Assembly: GCA_946482515.1 (NCBI GenBank)
Contig: CAMLRS010000003.1
Span: 248,001-312,000 of the forward strand
Direction of reading: 5' to 3'
Length of the DNA: 64,000 nt
Source: an uncultured Flavobacteriales bacterium
Lineage (GTDB): Bacteria > Bacteroidota > Bacteroidia > Flavobacteriales > Crocinitomicaceae
Shown here: in pieces, positions 6,970 through 16,036 of the stretch
How the letters are laid out: every line of letters starts with the position of its first letter
How positions within the stretch are numbered: position 1 is the first letter of the stretch
Translations under genes and position numbers: made by a program
Notes under the pieces: model-generated
The model's input: the letters and a program-made list of their open reading frames with translations, nothing else
Database searches by the model: none
What the model was told of the DNA's origin: nothing

Positions 6970-9873
6970 TTAAAATTGCTGTTTTACCGGAATTCTGATG
7001 ATGACCCGTGTACCTGTGGCTATGTCACCTTCAAATAAGTCTTCGTACTCGTAACCGAATGTTCCTCCAAATGCATTACTCAGAATTTCAAACCTGCGAT
7101 GTATGGCTTTTCCGGAGAACGATTCATGATCTGAACGTTGACGTTGCCTGATTTTACCGGCAGCATCGCGACCAATTCCGTTGTCTTCAATGATACACAG
7201 CAGCACATCTTCCATCCGGAAAGAAATCCTCAGACGTTTTTCTCCTTCCCGATGCAGCAGTCCGTGAACCAACGCATTTTCTACAAATGGTTGAATGAGT
7301 AATGGTGGAATCATGACATCATCTTCCACATCATCGGTATTGATACTGTAGTCGAAATCCTTTTTGAACCTCAGCTTTTCCAGCGAAAGGTAAAGCTCCA
7401 GCAATTTCAGTTCCTGATCGAAATCGATGAAATCCTTTTCCGAGTAGTTCAGTGTGCGTCGCACCAAATTGGAGAACGTGGTAATGTAGGAATACGAATG
7501 TTCCACGTCTCCCTTCAGGATGAGGTCCTGAATGGAATTCAGTGAATTGAAGATGAAGTGCGGGTTCATCTGTGATTGAATGGCCGTGAGTTTTGAAGCA
7601 TTCAGCTCGTTGATGTGTTCGGCTTTGCGACGCTGAATGGCTAATTGCCATCTGTAACTGAAGAAAATTGCACCTGCAATCAGTAGAGCAGCCAGTGTAA
7701 TGAACCACCAACGCACATATACAGGTGAAGCAATTGTAAACGTTAACGAACGCGTTTCACTAAAGCTTCCCTGATTTTTGATCCGGATCTGAAACGTGTA
7801 TTTCCCGGGGGCTAAAGCGTTGTAAGTAACCTGACGTGAGCTGTGATCTGTAATGTTCCAATGTTTTTCAGCACCCAATAATCGGTAATGAAACTCTATT
7901 GTTTCGCGGTTGCGCAGGGTGGAAGAGGAGAAGAAAAACTGGAATTTGCGTTGATCCGTTGAAAAAACGGAATTTCCGGAACGATTCACCTCCCGGTCGT
8001 TGACCAACACTTTGTCGATTCTAAGCACTGGAACGTTTCGGTTGGGAGAGCGGTATTCCGGATCAATCTGTTGCACACCACCCGAATGGCTCACCCATAA
8101 TTTTCCATGATGGAAAATAAAGTCAATTACCCGGTTCGATGAAAAACCGTACGTGGAACTGATAGGCCGCAGAAGCTTTCCATTGAGATCGAACTGGAAA
8201 AATCCGATCGCTGTGTTGGCAAGCAAGGTGTTGTTGTAGACCATTACTTTCTTTACAATAACCTGCTTGTTGTTGATACGTGGAATAATCCTGCGAACAA
8301 ACTTCCCGTTTTTGAATAACAGAATGCCTTCTTCTTTCGTATTGACATAAGCAAATCCATTGTGCACATGGATTCCATTGGGGAAAAGTTCCTTTCCGTG
8401 ATAGCGCAACGGTTTACAGTGCTGCGCATCGTTCAGTGTAATCATTCCGAGTGCAGTAGACGCGTAAAGTAAACGATGCGCCGGGTCGTATTCCATAACA
8501 TGAATCCGGCTTTTACACTGTTCCAGCCGCTTAGTCTGGACGGTTTTACCGCGCAGGATTACTTCAACAATTCCGAGGTTTGTTCCAAGGTAACAGTGGT
8601 TTTCTGCAACAAATGCCGCATCCTTCAGCGATGCTTCAAAAATGTTGATGGTGGTTCCCGTAAGACGGTTGAAGGCGCGAATGTACCCGTCATCGAAAAC
8701 ATACAGCGATTGGTTGGCAAAGCCTGTGATCGATTCGATAGTGCGTTTACCAGTAGCGTGCAGAACAGACAGCGTCGAGTTCGCGTAACAGAGCAATTTC
8801 CCATGCGACGTTCCCATGATCAGTCCACCGGACTCATCGGAATACAGTGAAGTAACCGGATCATTTTCAAAGGGGTGAATGACATCCGGAATGTTCATGT
8901 CAGGAATTACGAGGATTCCTTTATCAAAAGTACTCAGCAGCACATTTCCTTCTGCGTCTTCAAAAACATCTGAGATAAAATACGAAGGGAAGAAGACACC
9001 GGTGGAATGGAACGTTTTGTTACTGAAAAAGCAGACTCCGGGAAGCGAACCCGCAACCCAGAAGCCGTGCGAAGTTTCATAAATCCGCAGTGCCTCACTC
9101 CGCATAAACGAACTGTCTTTTGGCATTTTTTTCAACCGAAACGTCTCCTGATCCAGGCGATACCACTCTTTATTCCTGAGATTAATGGAGAAACACTGTC
9201 CGTTGGATTGGAACGTTCGTAAAACACCAGCAGGTTGAAGACGCTCTTCGTTCAATATAAGTCGTTTGAACGCGAAAGCGCCGTTGAAATACGTTAGTAC
9301 AGAGTCAGAATTGTTCAGGTGATAGACCACCATTCCTGCATCTGTAACAAACGGCGGACCGATGTAGTGAGTCAAAATCGGCTTTCGGGCCAGTACTTTT
9401 CCGGCTTTGTTGAGTATAATTACTTTTCTGGAAGCTACCAGCAGATTCTCCTTTGGATCGAGGGCGAGACTAATATCGGCGCTGCCTTCTTCTTCTGTTA
9501 GTTCGTAAAACAGATCACATTTCCGGTTTTTGATCCGGAAAATCTGGTTATTGAGGTTGTGGCAGTAGATGGTTCCGCTCTTATCTATAATGAAATTGAA
9601 CGCCGAACTGCTTTTTGCGCGGTGGCAAATGATGGGTTCGTAGATCACTCCATTGAAACAGAAAATGCCTTCGTTTGTGGCGAACCAGTAGTTCAGTGAT
9701 TGATCCTGGATTACATCGTAAATCTGGATTCCAAGAAATGGCTCTTCACCAAGTAAAAAGGAAGCGGGTTGCTGTGCTGCTGTGCGAAAGCCGAGGCACA
9801 GTGCAACCGCCACCATCAGCATTTTAGCTGATTTTGATATGATTAGTCCGATGAGCTGACGAATAAATGACAC
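6970..9873 (-). CDS. LytS-like sensor histidine kinase with periplasmic propeller and Y_Y_Y domain
   Basis: 967 residues from a GTG at 9873; an ATG at 9822 is the alternative and would give a shorter signal peptide. After the N-terminal export signal there is a long series of propeller blades (to about residue 620), then a Y_Y_Y domain (FHYRLLGAEKHWNIT, LAPGKYTFQIRIKNQG), one membrane segment near 735-755 and a His_kinase domain with QMNPHFIFNSLNSIQDL. An HATPase with VENALVHG and IIEDNGIGRD closes it. Such sensors usually read an extracellular signal through the propeller and phosphorylate a LytTR regulator, here the next gene. Confidence 0.92.
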   Translation of the reverse strand: MSFIRQLIGLIISKSAKMLMVAVALCLGFRTAAQQPASFLLGEEPFLGIQIYDVIQDQSLNYWFATNEGIFCFNGVIYEPIICHRAKSSSAFNFIIDKSGTIYCHNLNNQIFRIKNRKCDLFYELTEEEGSADISLALDPKENLLVASRKVIILNKAGKVLARKPILTHYIGPPFVTDAGMVVYHLNNSDSVLTYFNGAFAFKRLILNEERLQPAGVLRTFQSNGQCFSINLRNKEWYRLDQETFRLKKMPKDSSFMRSEALRIYETSHGFWVAGSLPGVCFFSNKTFHSTGVFFPSYFISDVFEDAEGNVLLSTFDKGILVIPDMNIPDVIHPFENDPVTSLYSDESGGLIMGTSHGKLLCYANSTLSVLHATGKRTIESITGFANQSLYVFDDGYIRAFNRLTGTTINIFEASLKDAAFVAENHCYLGTNLGIVEVILRGKTVQTKRLEQCKSRIHVMEYDPAHRLLYASTALGMITLNDAQHCKPLRYHGKELFPNGIHVHNGFAYVNTKEEGILLFKNGKFVRRIIPRINNKQVIVKKVMVYNNTLLANTAIGFFQFDLNGKLLRPISSTYGFSSNRVIDFIFHHGKLWVSHSGGVQQIDPEYRSPNRNVPVLRIDKVLVNDREVNRSGNSVFSTDQRKFQFFFSSSTLRNRETIEFHYRLLGAEKHWNITDHSSRQVTYNALAPGKYTFQIRIKNQGSFSETRSLTFTIASPVYVRWWFITLAALLIAGAIFFSYRWQLAIQRRKAEHINELNASKLTAIQSQMNPHFIFNSLNSIQDLILKGDVEHSYSYITTFSNLVRRTLNYSEKDFIDFDQELKLLELYLSLEKLRFKKDFDYSINTDDVEDDVMIPPLLIQPFVENALVHGLLHREGEKRLRISFRMEDVLLCIIEDNGIGRDAAGKIRQRQRSDHESFSGKAIHRRFEILSNAFGGTFGYEYEDLFEGDIATGTRVIIRIPVKQQF

Positions 9874-9950
9874 GTGTTAAAGGTAGTATTTCACGTCAAT
9901 TGGCCTCCTTTTTTCGTCAGGCAGAAGAGCCGGTATCGGTTGTCCCGGTT

Positions 9951-11675
9951 TTACCGGGGGTCTTTCCATCCGCTCCAATCATCGTGGTCGCCCCGGGAGA
10001 TGTTTTTAACCATGCCGTAGACGAGTATGGAGGCCAAAATGATCCCGATAACACCGTAGCGTGAGTAGCCGAACCAGAACGGACCGATCTTATGGATAAT
10101 GAACAGTGCCGATCCAACCAGTAATGCAGCGATCACCAGGGCGCTCGCAATTTGTTTGGTGGTACGGTTGAGCGTATGAACGAGCGGATCGATTCCCTGA
10201 TGATTCAGGTTCACGTTGATCCTTCCGGTGTTGATCTTTCGGATGGCGTTTTTCAGATCGTTCGGAAATTCTTCCATGTAATTGGCAATCTCGTAAAGCC
10301 CGTTCAGCACCTTCATACCCAGTTTAAAAGGATTGAGCTTTCTTGCGATGGCGGAAAGGAGGTAAGGCCGTGCGATCTCCAGCATATCGATCTGCGGGTC
10401 CAGGTTGCGGATCAGTCCTTCAATGGTGACCATGGACCGGGCAAGCAGGAAAAAGTGTGAAGGCACTTTCAGGTCGTAGCGGACGATAATATCCTTGAGC
10501 TGCAGCAGTACCGTGCTCATTTCGTTTTCATGTATGGTCGCAACGCTGTAATTGCAAACGAATTCATTGATCTCATATTCCAGTGATCGCATGTCGCGTA
10601 TGGTCGTTGCGTCTGACATACGCATCAACGCCCGGATGATTTTCTTCACGTCTTTGGATTTTACCGCCAGGAAGAGGTGACCGAGCGTTTCAATATCCCG
10701 GGGAAGAATGCTCCCCATCATGCCGAAATCGAGGAAACAGATGTGGCCGTTCGGAAGAACCAGGATGTTTCCGGGATGCGGATCGGCGTGGAAAAATCCG
10801 TATTCGAATACCTGCTTGATATAGGTCACCGCGAGCTTGTGGGCAATTGCTTTCCGGTCATAGCCTTTCGATTCCAGGATCTTGCTGTCGGTCACTTTTA
10901 CGCCGGAAATGAACTCCATCGTGAGCACTTTTCCGGTGGTGTATTCCCGGTAGACTTTGGGAACATGTGTGGTATTATCGTGTGGATCGTCCTCGATATT
11001 CCGGGCAAAGCGTTGTATGCTGACCGATTCGTGGATGAAGTCGAGCTCTTTTAAGATGCTTTCCTCGAAGTTTCGGACGAGTCCGAGCGGATCGAAGCTT
11101 TTCAGGGATGGAATTCGGCGCTCAAGGATGCGGGCGAGCATGTACATGATCTTGATGTCCTCGACAATGATCGCCTGGATTTCCGGTCGCTGTACTTTCA
11201 CCGCCACCTTTTCGCCCGTCTTCAGCGTGGCTTTGTGTACCTGTGCCATAGAGGCCGAAGCAAAGGCTTCCGTTTCATACCAGGCGAATAATTCGTCTAT
11301 CGGCTTTTTCAGTTCTGTCTCGATTACCCGGCATGAGATCGATCCGGCCTGCGGTGGCACGTTATCCTGTAGTTTTTCGAGCTGAACAATCAGGTCGGCG
11401 GGAAGCAGGTCGGAACGATTGCTGAGTATCTGACCGAATTTGATGAAGGTCGGCCCGAGTTCCTCGCATACGAGGCGCATCTTTTCGTATTTGGTATATT
11501 TCCGGGCGTTTCTCCTGGTGGCACGCGGAATCAGCTTCCGCAACAACGGAAATCTGCGGGTCTCAATCAGGTAGGAAACCACGTCTTCATAACCATAGCG
11601 CACAAAAATGCGCAGAATCCTGTTGAACCGTACGAACGATCGATAGCGCTGTCGTATAGACTCAAACAGCGCCAT
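9951..11675 (-). CDS. AarF/UbiB-family atypical kinase (ABC1)
   Basis: 574 residues. Conserved ABC1 features are visible: LGPTFIKFGQILSNRSDLLP, the alanine-rich loop ASASMAQVHKA with the family KxGQ motif before it, VAVKVQRP with the ATP-site lysine, and FHADPHPGNILVLPNGHICFLDFGMMG holding the catalytic and metal-binding residues. Two hydrophobic segments at the C-terminus (about 510-555) anchor it. In Bacteroidota, which make menaquinone, the exact role is not settled; quinone or lipid homeostasis is the usual suggestion. It overlaps the upstream phasin-like gene by 14 bases. Confidence 0.93.
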   Translation of the reverse strand: MALFESIRQRYRSFVRFNRILRIFVRYGYEDVVSYLIETRRFPLLRKLIPRATRRNARKYTKYEKMRLVCEELGPTFIKFGQILSNRSDLLPADLIVQLEKLQDNVPPQAGSISCRVIETELKKPIDELFAWYETEAFASASMAQVHKATLKTGEKVAVKVQRPEIQAIIVEDIKIMYMLARILERRIPSLKSFDPLGLVRNFEESILKELDFIHESVSIQRFARNIEDDPHDNTTHVPKVYREYTTGKVLTMEFISGVKVTDSKILESKGYDRKAIAHKLAVTYIKQVFEYGFFHADPHPGNILVLPNGHICFLDFGMMGSILPRDIETLGHLFLAVKSKDVKKIIRALMRMSDATTIRDMRSLEYEINEFVCNYSVATIHENEMSTVLLQLKDIIVRYDLKVPSHFFLLARSMVTIEGLIRNLDPQIDMLEIARPYLLSAIARKLNPFKLGMKVLNGLYEIANYMEEFPNDLKNAIRKINTGRINVNLNHQGIDPLVHTLNRTTKQIASALVIAALLVGSALFIIHKIGPFWFGYSRYGVIGIILASILVYGMVKNISRGDHDDWSGWKDPR

Positions 11676-12054
11676 CCTTTTTGCCTTTGTTCTCCAGGTG
11701 ATGAATACGTGCTTCAGCCAGTGCCAGATTTCTGGTCATCTCTTGCAGCTTACTTTCCAGTTCACTCAGCTTGTCGGTATGTGCAATATTTACTTTTTCG
11801 TAAAATACTGCGACCATTTCGCCGATTTTCGCTTCCAGCTCTTCCCGGGCTTCTTTTGCTTTCAGCAATAGCTTGTCGGTAAAGGGAACCTCGTTACCAT
11901 GTTCGTCGACAATTTTCTCCGACATAAAATCATTGATCTTATCGCGGCCCTGTTCAGACAGGTCCTTCAGCTTCTCGAGCAGATGTGTCTCCTTGGAGAT
12001 GGCGTAGAGGTTTGCAGACAACGCTGCCAACTCAATAAATGTTTTTGCTTTCAT
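11662..12054 (-). CDS. Phasin-like coiled-coil protein in operon with AarF
   Basis: 130 residues from ATG 12054, preferred because GGAAG lies just upstream; an in-frame ATG at 12072 adds six residues. Apart from a short middle segment (DEHGNEVPF) the chain is charged helix with heptads, especially residues 60-128 (KAREELEAKIGEMVA, LSELESKLQEMTRN). This resembles phasin-like or granule/membrane-associated proteins often found beside AarF genes; the assignment is only by appearance. Two Fnr-type sites lie directly upstream. Confidence 0.7.
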   Translation of the reverse strand: MKAKTFIELAALSANLYAISKETHLLEKLKDLSEQGRDKINDFMSEKIVDEHGNEVPFTDKLLLKAKEAREELEAKIGEMVAVFYEKVNIAHTDKLSELESKLQEMTRNLALAEARIHHLENKGKKDGAV

Positions 12055-12088
12055 TCGGCTAACTTCCGGCATTTGAAGCAGGAAACCA

Positions 12089-12124
12089 TTGATAAATATC
12101 AGCCTTCCGCCTGATTTTTATCCT
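12089..12124. promoter_or_regulatory. Pair of Fnr-type sites upstream of the phasin-like/AarF operon
   Basis: TTGATAAATATCAG (12089-12102) matches TTGAT-N4-ATCAA in nine of ten half-site positions. CTGATTTTTATCCT (12111-12124) matches in seven of ten and lies exactly 22 bp away, the same spacing as at the bon and usp promoters. On the minus strand the -7 position predicted from those promoters (12066-12059) reads GAAGTTAG, a poor match, and the predicted start would fall at the ATG at 12054. The promoter geometry is therefore unresolved. Confidence 0.4.
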
Positions 12125-12220
12125 CCCGGAAGGCCCCGCACAACTTCTACCTTTATCACATGACAGCAGCGCTGAACAGCTGTGTAACTGTCTGACGTAT
12201 TTCAAATCAACAAGAAGCAA

Positions 12221-12631
12221 ATGGATTTACATTTACCTGTATCGACGATTATGACCGCACCGGTCGAATGTGTCGATCGCCGACAAAAAATACTGGTTCT
12301 CAAACATCTTTATGAGAAACCGGTTTTTCACCGCCATATCCCCGTTACGGAGAACGATGTTCTGATTGGTATGGTAAGCCTGGCCGATTATATGCACGCT
12401 ATAGGCGATGCGACGCTTGATGACGGGGAACCGGTTTATTCATCGAAAACGGTGGCAGATATCATGTCACACAATCCGGTAGCTGTCAGCGAGGATACTT
12501 CTATCGCTGATGCGGGGGCTCTGCTTGCAAAAGGAGATTTTAGCTCGGTTGTCGTTACACGTCATAATCGTGTGAGCGGCATTGTGACGACGACGGATCT
12601 GCTGCGCTATTTTTTGAAGCAAGGAAATTGA
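12221..12631 (+). CDS. CBS-domain pair protein
   Basis: 136 residues made of two CBS domains. The first covers about 7-66 (STIMTAPVECVDRRQKI to LIGMVSLADYMHAIG). The second covers about 82-136 (VADIMSHNPVAVSEDTSIADAGALL to VSGIVTTTDLLRYFL). Stand-alone CBS pairs bind adenine nucleotides such as AMP or ATP and act as energy sensors. The gene is divergent from the AarF operon and lies in the stress-gene cluster. A weak Dnr-like palindrome (CTGACGTATTTCAA, 12192-12205) lies 16 bp before the start, too close for the activator geometry seen elsewhere. Confidence 0.9.
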   Translation: MDLHLPVSTIMTAPVECVDRRQKILVLKHLYEKPVFHRHIPVTENDVLIGMVSLADYMHAIGDATLDDGEPVYSSKTVADIMSHNPVAVSEDTSIADAGALLAKGDFSSVVVTRHNRVSGIVTTTDLLRYFLKQGN

Positions 12632-12660
12632 GGGTATCCTGTTCGATTGATGAGTGTGCT

Positions 12661-13080
12661 TCAGTGGGCCAGCTTGATTGCGATCAATTGCTTTAGATCA
12701 TTTGACATTTCTGCGTCGCGGACCGCAATTCTGATTCCACGCCCTTCCGCGTAGACTTTGGCCGCCTGGAGCTCGTTCTTAATATCGTCTGTGATTCCGC
12801 CTGCCAAAATAGCGTCGGTTGCTTTCTGACCGAATACGAACGCTGCTTTGAAATATCCTTCCCTTGGCAGCAGATAGACGATCACCCGCTTTTTATCTTT
12901 TATCCGAAAGCCCCAGCCGAATTTTTTCCCCGAATAGTTCCATTCATCCGTTGCGTCGGGATAAACCGCGTGCACATGGTCCCGAATGGCCTTCCAGGCG
13001 TCATAGGTTTCTGTTAATTCCGCACGGAGATCGCTATCTGTGGGAACAATTTCCTTATTTGTAAATACCGACGTATCCAT
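12661..13080 (-). CDS. DUF3788-like protein
   Basis: 139 residues, soluble. The pattern TYDAWKAIRDHVHAVYPDATDEWNYSGKKFGWGFRIKDKKRVIVYLLP followed by FKAAFVFGQKATDAIL is that of the DUF3788 family, related to small YdhG/DUF1801-like folds. The C-terminal half has the GRGIRIAVRD and LIAIKLAH segments typical of the family end. It is convergent with the CBS gene, with 29 bp between the stops. Function is unknown. Confidence 0.8.
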   Translation of the reverse strand: MDTSVFTNKEIVPTDSDLRAELTETYDAWKAIRDHVHAVYPDATDEWNYSGKKFGWGFRIKDKKRVIVYLLPREGYFKAAFVFGQKATDAILAGGITDDIKNELQAAKVYAEGRGIRIAVRDAEMSNDLKQLIAIKLAH

Positions 13081-13137
13081 AAGCCGAAGATAGTGAATCG
13101 GAAACTTAAATACAGGGTTTCTGATGTGTCGGAATCG

Positions 13138-14127
13138 TCAGTCCAGTTCGTTTCCGGAGGTCAGACCTTTCGCAAAGCAATCCAGATTATGCAGGGTTGT
13201 CTGACAGATATTGCTCAAGGCTGTGTCGGTGAGAAAGGCCTGATGCCCTGTAATCAGTACGTTGGGGAGGGTTGTGAGCCGGGCAAACAGTTCATCCTGT
13301 AACAGATCGCCGGAATGGTCTTCAAAAAACAACCCGTGTTCCTTCTCGTAAACGTCCATACCAAAATAACCGATCCGGCCGCTTTTGATGGCCTGAACGA
13401 CTTCGCTGGTATCGATCAAACCGCCACGCGCCGTATTGATCAACATGACGCCCTGTTTCATGTGACCGATCGCCGTCCGGTCGATGAGGTAATGTGTCTG
13501 TTCGTTGAGCGGCAGGTGAAGCGTGATGATATCAGCCGCCTTGTACAATGATTCGCGATCGGTATAGGTCACCTGGAATTGTTGTTTGATCTCCTCATTT
13601 TCAATTTGGTCAAATGCCAGCAGCCGACAACCGAAACCTTGCAATATGCGTGCTACCGCCGATCCGATCTTGCCGGTTCCCATGATGCCGACGGTTTTCC
13701 CGTTCATATCGAAGCCGGTAAGTCCATCGAGCAAAAAATTCTGCTCTGTGATGCGGTTGTGAGCGTGAATCAATTTCCGATTGAGTGCAAGCATCAGGGC
13801 TACCGCGTGTTCAGCGACGGAAAACGGTGAGTAGGCTGGAACCCTTGCCACACGTATGCCCAGTTGTCTGGCTTTATCGAGATCCACGTGGTTATATCCT
13901 GCCGAACGCAATGCGATAAACCGGATTCCGTTTCGATGCAGGAGCTCGAGCACAGCTGCCGAGGCATCGTCGTTTGCAAACAGACTGACGGCGTCGAAAC
14001 CTTCGCTCAAAGCGGCTGTGTGGACCGAAAGCGACTGCCCGGAAAAAGACAGTTGCTGATTGTTTCGAGCGGCTTTTTCAAAGTATGGCTGCTCAAATCC
14101 GTGATAGCTGTAGATCAATGTTTTCAT
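13138..14127 (-). CDS. ldhA: D-2-hydroxyacid dehydrogenase (D-lactate dehydrogenase-like)
   Basis: 329 residues, the usual length. The NAD-binding loop is GIMGTGKIGSAVARIL (about 147-162). Catalytic residues appear in the expected order: Arg in NTARGGLID (about 234), Glu in YEKEHGLFFED (about 263) and His in ITGHQAFLT (about 295). The substrate loop SAGYNHVDLDKA and the sequence style match the LdhA branch, which reduces pyruvate to D-lactate with NADH. It follows pfkA by 14 bp, so the pair could couple glycolytic flux to lactate formation under low oxygen. The gene symbol is by similarity only. Confidence 0.88.
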   Translation of the reverse strand: MKTLIYSYHGFEQPYFEKAARNNQQLSFSGQSLSVHTAALSEGFDAVSLFANDDASAAVLELLHRNGIRFIALRSAGYNHVDLDKARQLGIRVARVPAYSPFSVAEHAVALMLALNRKLIHAHNRITEQNFLLDGLTGFDMNGKTVGIMGTGKIGSAVARILQGFGCRLLAFDQIENEEIKQQFQVTYTDRESLYKAADIITLHLPLNEQTHYLIDRTAIGHMKQGVMLINTARGGLIDTSEVVQAIKSGRIGYFGMDVYEKEHGLFFEDHSGDLLQDELFARLTTLPNVLITGHQAFLTDTALSNICQTTLHNLDCFAKGLTSGNELD

Positions 14128-14141
14128 GCTGCGGTTATTTG

Positions 14142-15131
14142 TTAGAAATGTTCAGTGGCCAGTATGCTGGTCAGTTCGTTCATCAGGGGTGTCAATTCCA
14201 ATTGTCGCCTGGCGACTTTTTCGAGCGGAGTCAATGCGATGCTGCCTTTGATCTCACCGACCATACAGTTTCTTTCTCCTTTTACTAACGCATTTATGGA
14301 CGCAACTCCCAATCTGGCGGCAAGCAGCCGGTCGGCACACGTTGGTGACCCGCCGCGCTGAATGTAACCCAGAACGCTTACTGCGGTGTCGTGCTGCGGG
14401 AAATGTTCTTTTAGATTCTTTGCAATGGCAGACGCACCGCCAACTTCGTCTCCTTCAGCTACCACGACGATAAATGCCCGTTTATTCCGCTGACCGATTT
14501 TTCGAAGCGTCTGGTACAAATGCGGCAGATCGGATGCTGTTTCCGGGATATAGATCGCTTCCGCACCGGCTCCGATGCCTACGTACCAGGCAATGAAACC
14601 AGCAGCACGTCCCATGACTTCCACGAGATGAATTCTGTTGTGCGATTCCGCAGTATCACGAATTTTATCGATAGCTGCCAGAGCCGTATTCACCGCCGTG
14701 TCAAAGCCGATAGTGAAGTCTGTTCCCGAGATATCATTGTCTATCGTTTTCGGAATACCGATCCACGGAATAGCATAGGAAGCGGTAAAGGCCACAGAAC
14801 CTGCCATCGAGCCGTCGCCGCCAATCAGTATTACGGCGTCGATGCCGGCTTTTTTGAGCTGTCTGTAAGCCAATTCACGTCCCTCGGGTGTTTTGAATCG
14901 TTCGCTTCTTGACGACTGAAGTATTGTTCCACCCCTCTGATGGATGTGTTCTACGGTTTCGGCGTCCATTTTGAAGAAATCTCCCCGGATCATTCCCTCG
15001 AATCCCCGTCGGATGCCGATAACCTGTAAACCGTGATACAAGGCTGCTTTCGTTACGGCACGAATGCATGCGTTGATGCCGGGGGAATCACCTCCAGACG
15101 TAAGCACGGCAATGCTGTTGATAACGTTCAT
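14142..15131 (-). CDS. pfkA: 6-phosphofructokinase
   Basis: 329 residues. The N-terminal LTSGGDSPGINACIRAV binds nucleotide. IGGDGS (about 103-108) keeps the glycine typical of ATP-dependent enzymes, while PKTIDND (127-133) has the lysine typical of pyrophosphate-dependent ones. TIGFDTAVNTA, VEVMGRAAGFIA and QRGGSPTCADR complete the substrate and effector regions. The mixed signature is known from some actinobacterial ATP-dependent enzymes (recalled), so ATP use is likelier but unproven. It is the first gene of a pfkA-ldhA pair downstream of the BON gene. Confidence 0.93.
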   Translation of the reverse strand: MNVINSIAVLTSGGDSPGINACIRAVTKAALYHGLQVIGIRRGFEGMIRGDFFKMDAETVEHIHQRGGTILQSSRSERFKTPEGRELAYRQLKKAGIDAVILIGGDGSMAGSVAFTASYAIPWIGIPKTIDNDISGTDFTIGFDTAVNTALAAIDKIRDTAESHNRIHLVEVMGRAAGFIAWYVGIGAGAEAIYIPETASDLPHLYQTLRKIGQRNKRAFIVVVAEGDEVGGASAIAKNLKEHFPQHDTAVSVLGYIQRGGSPTCADRLLAARLGVASINALVKGERNCMVGEIKGSIALTPLEKVARRQLELTPLMNELTSILATEHF

Positions 15132-15162
15132 AACTCTGTATTTATAAGTACCGGCCCGTAGT

Positions 15163-15195
15163 AAAAAAGGGTTTACAGCATTCCTGTAAACCCTT
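15163..15195 (-). terminator. Rho-independent terminator after the BON gene
   Basis: A perfect 12-bp stem AAGGGTTTACAG / CTGTAAACCCTT with a five-base loop. On the minus strand it is followed by a run of six T. It lies 24 bp after the BON stop and 32 bp before the pfkA start on the same strand, so it either separates the two transcripts or attenuates read-through into pfkA-ldhA. Confidence 0.85.
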
Positions 15196-15218
15196 CTGAG
15201 CCGGAAGTACTGCGTGTA

Positions 15219-15890
15219 TCATACAGCGCTGTATGAAGGTACTTTCACTTCCAGCTGATTTTCGACGTGGGCAACACCGGGAGCGTTCCAGGCCGCGCGC
15301 TGTGCATCGAGGCGTTCTGCGTACGAACGCACGGTGCCTTTCAGCACGACTTTATCGCCGGTGTTCTCTACGCGGATATTACCTGCGTCGATCAATGCGC
15401 TTCGTTCGAATGCGGCTTCGATCTTCTTTTTGACGTCGACAGGATTTGCCGTCGGTGCAACAGTTACGAGATTGGTCACACCTTTAACGCCGCTAAGATT
15501 TGTAAGTGCATGACGCACAGCGGATTTTTGATAGATCCAGTCTACTTTACCTTCCGCCGTTACCCAGCCGTTTTCGACTTTTATTTTGACATGGTCGTCG
15601 GGAACCATCGAATCCCACCGAAGTGCGTTGACTGCAGCTTTTGCAATGTCTGCATCATCTCGTTTACCGGTAAACGGCAGGTCGACCTGGATGTCTTCTG
15701 CGACGCCTTTTACACCAGCTACCCGCAGAGCAGCCTTTTCCGCCTCTCTTTTTTCGGCATAGGTTTCTACCGCCCCCGATAGTGTTACGACACCGTCCTG
15801 AACGGCGACGCCGATTCCGGATGATTTAATAGCCGGCTGCCATTTCAGCTCATCCATTACATCTTTTTGCAGTTGTGAATCTGTTTTCAT
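15219..15890 (-). CDS. Triple BON-domain protein
   Basis: 223 residues from ATG 15890; a longer reading from 15959 would start inside the regulatory sites and is rejected. Three BON domains follow one another: about 3-68 (DSQLQKDVMDELKWQP, GVVTLSGAVETYAEK), 77-145 (AVNALRWDSMVPDDHVKIKVENGWVTAEGKV) and 150-217 (KKIEAAFERSALIDAGNIRVENTGDKVVLKGTVRS). No signal peptide is visible, unlike OsmY, so it may be cytoplasmic. BON domains are thought to contact membranes or phospholipids and are often stress induced. Two Dnr-type sites precede it. Confidence 0.92.
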   Translation of the reverse strand: MKTDSQLQKDVMDELKWQPAIKSSGIGVAVQDGVVTLSGAVETYAEKREAEKAALRVAGVKGVAEDIQVDLPFTGKRDDADIAKAAVNALRWDSMVPDDHVKIKVENGWVTAEGKVDWIYQKSAVRHALTNLSGVKGVTNLVTVAPTANPVDVKKKIEAAFERSALIDAGNIRVENTGDKVVLKGTVRSYAERLDAQRAAWNAPGVAHVENQLEVKVPSYSAV

Positions 15891-15915
15891 AGCAATTGAT
15901 TTAAAGATTACTCTG

Positions 15916-15981
15916 CAAAGGGAGTGAAACACGTTGCCAAACGAAATGACGTTTGTCAATCTGTGGGTTGACAGGTGTCAA
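15916..15981 (-). promoter_or_regulatory. Fnr/Dnr-type activated promoter of the BON gene
   Basis: Site A, 15946-15959: ATGAC-GTTT-GTCAA (nine of ten positions of TTGAC-N4-GTCAA). Site B, 15968-15981: TTGAC-AGGT-GTCAA (ten of ten). Centres are 22 bp apart. On the minus strand TCCCTTTG (15923-15916) matches TAnnTTTG in five of six positions, with its G exactly 36.5 bp from the centre of site A. The predicted start near 15911 gives a 21-base leader. Confidence 0.7.
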
Positions 15982-16036
15982 TTTATCGCTGTCAAATCTT
16001 TATCCTCAGCTTCGATCAGCTGTCAGAACCGATTAG

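Noticed and set aside
12192..12205. Dnr-like palindrome CTGACGTATTTCAA before the CBS gene
   Set aside because: Eight of ten positions only and 16 bp from the ATG, incompatible with the activator geometry at the other promoters; no second site 22 bp away.
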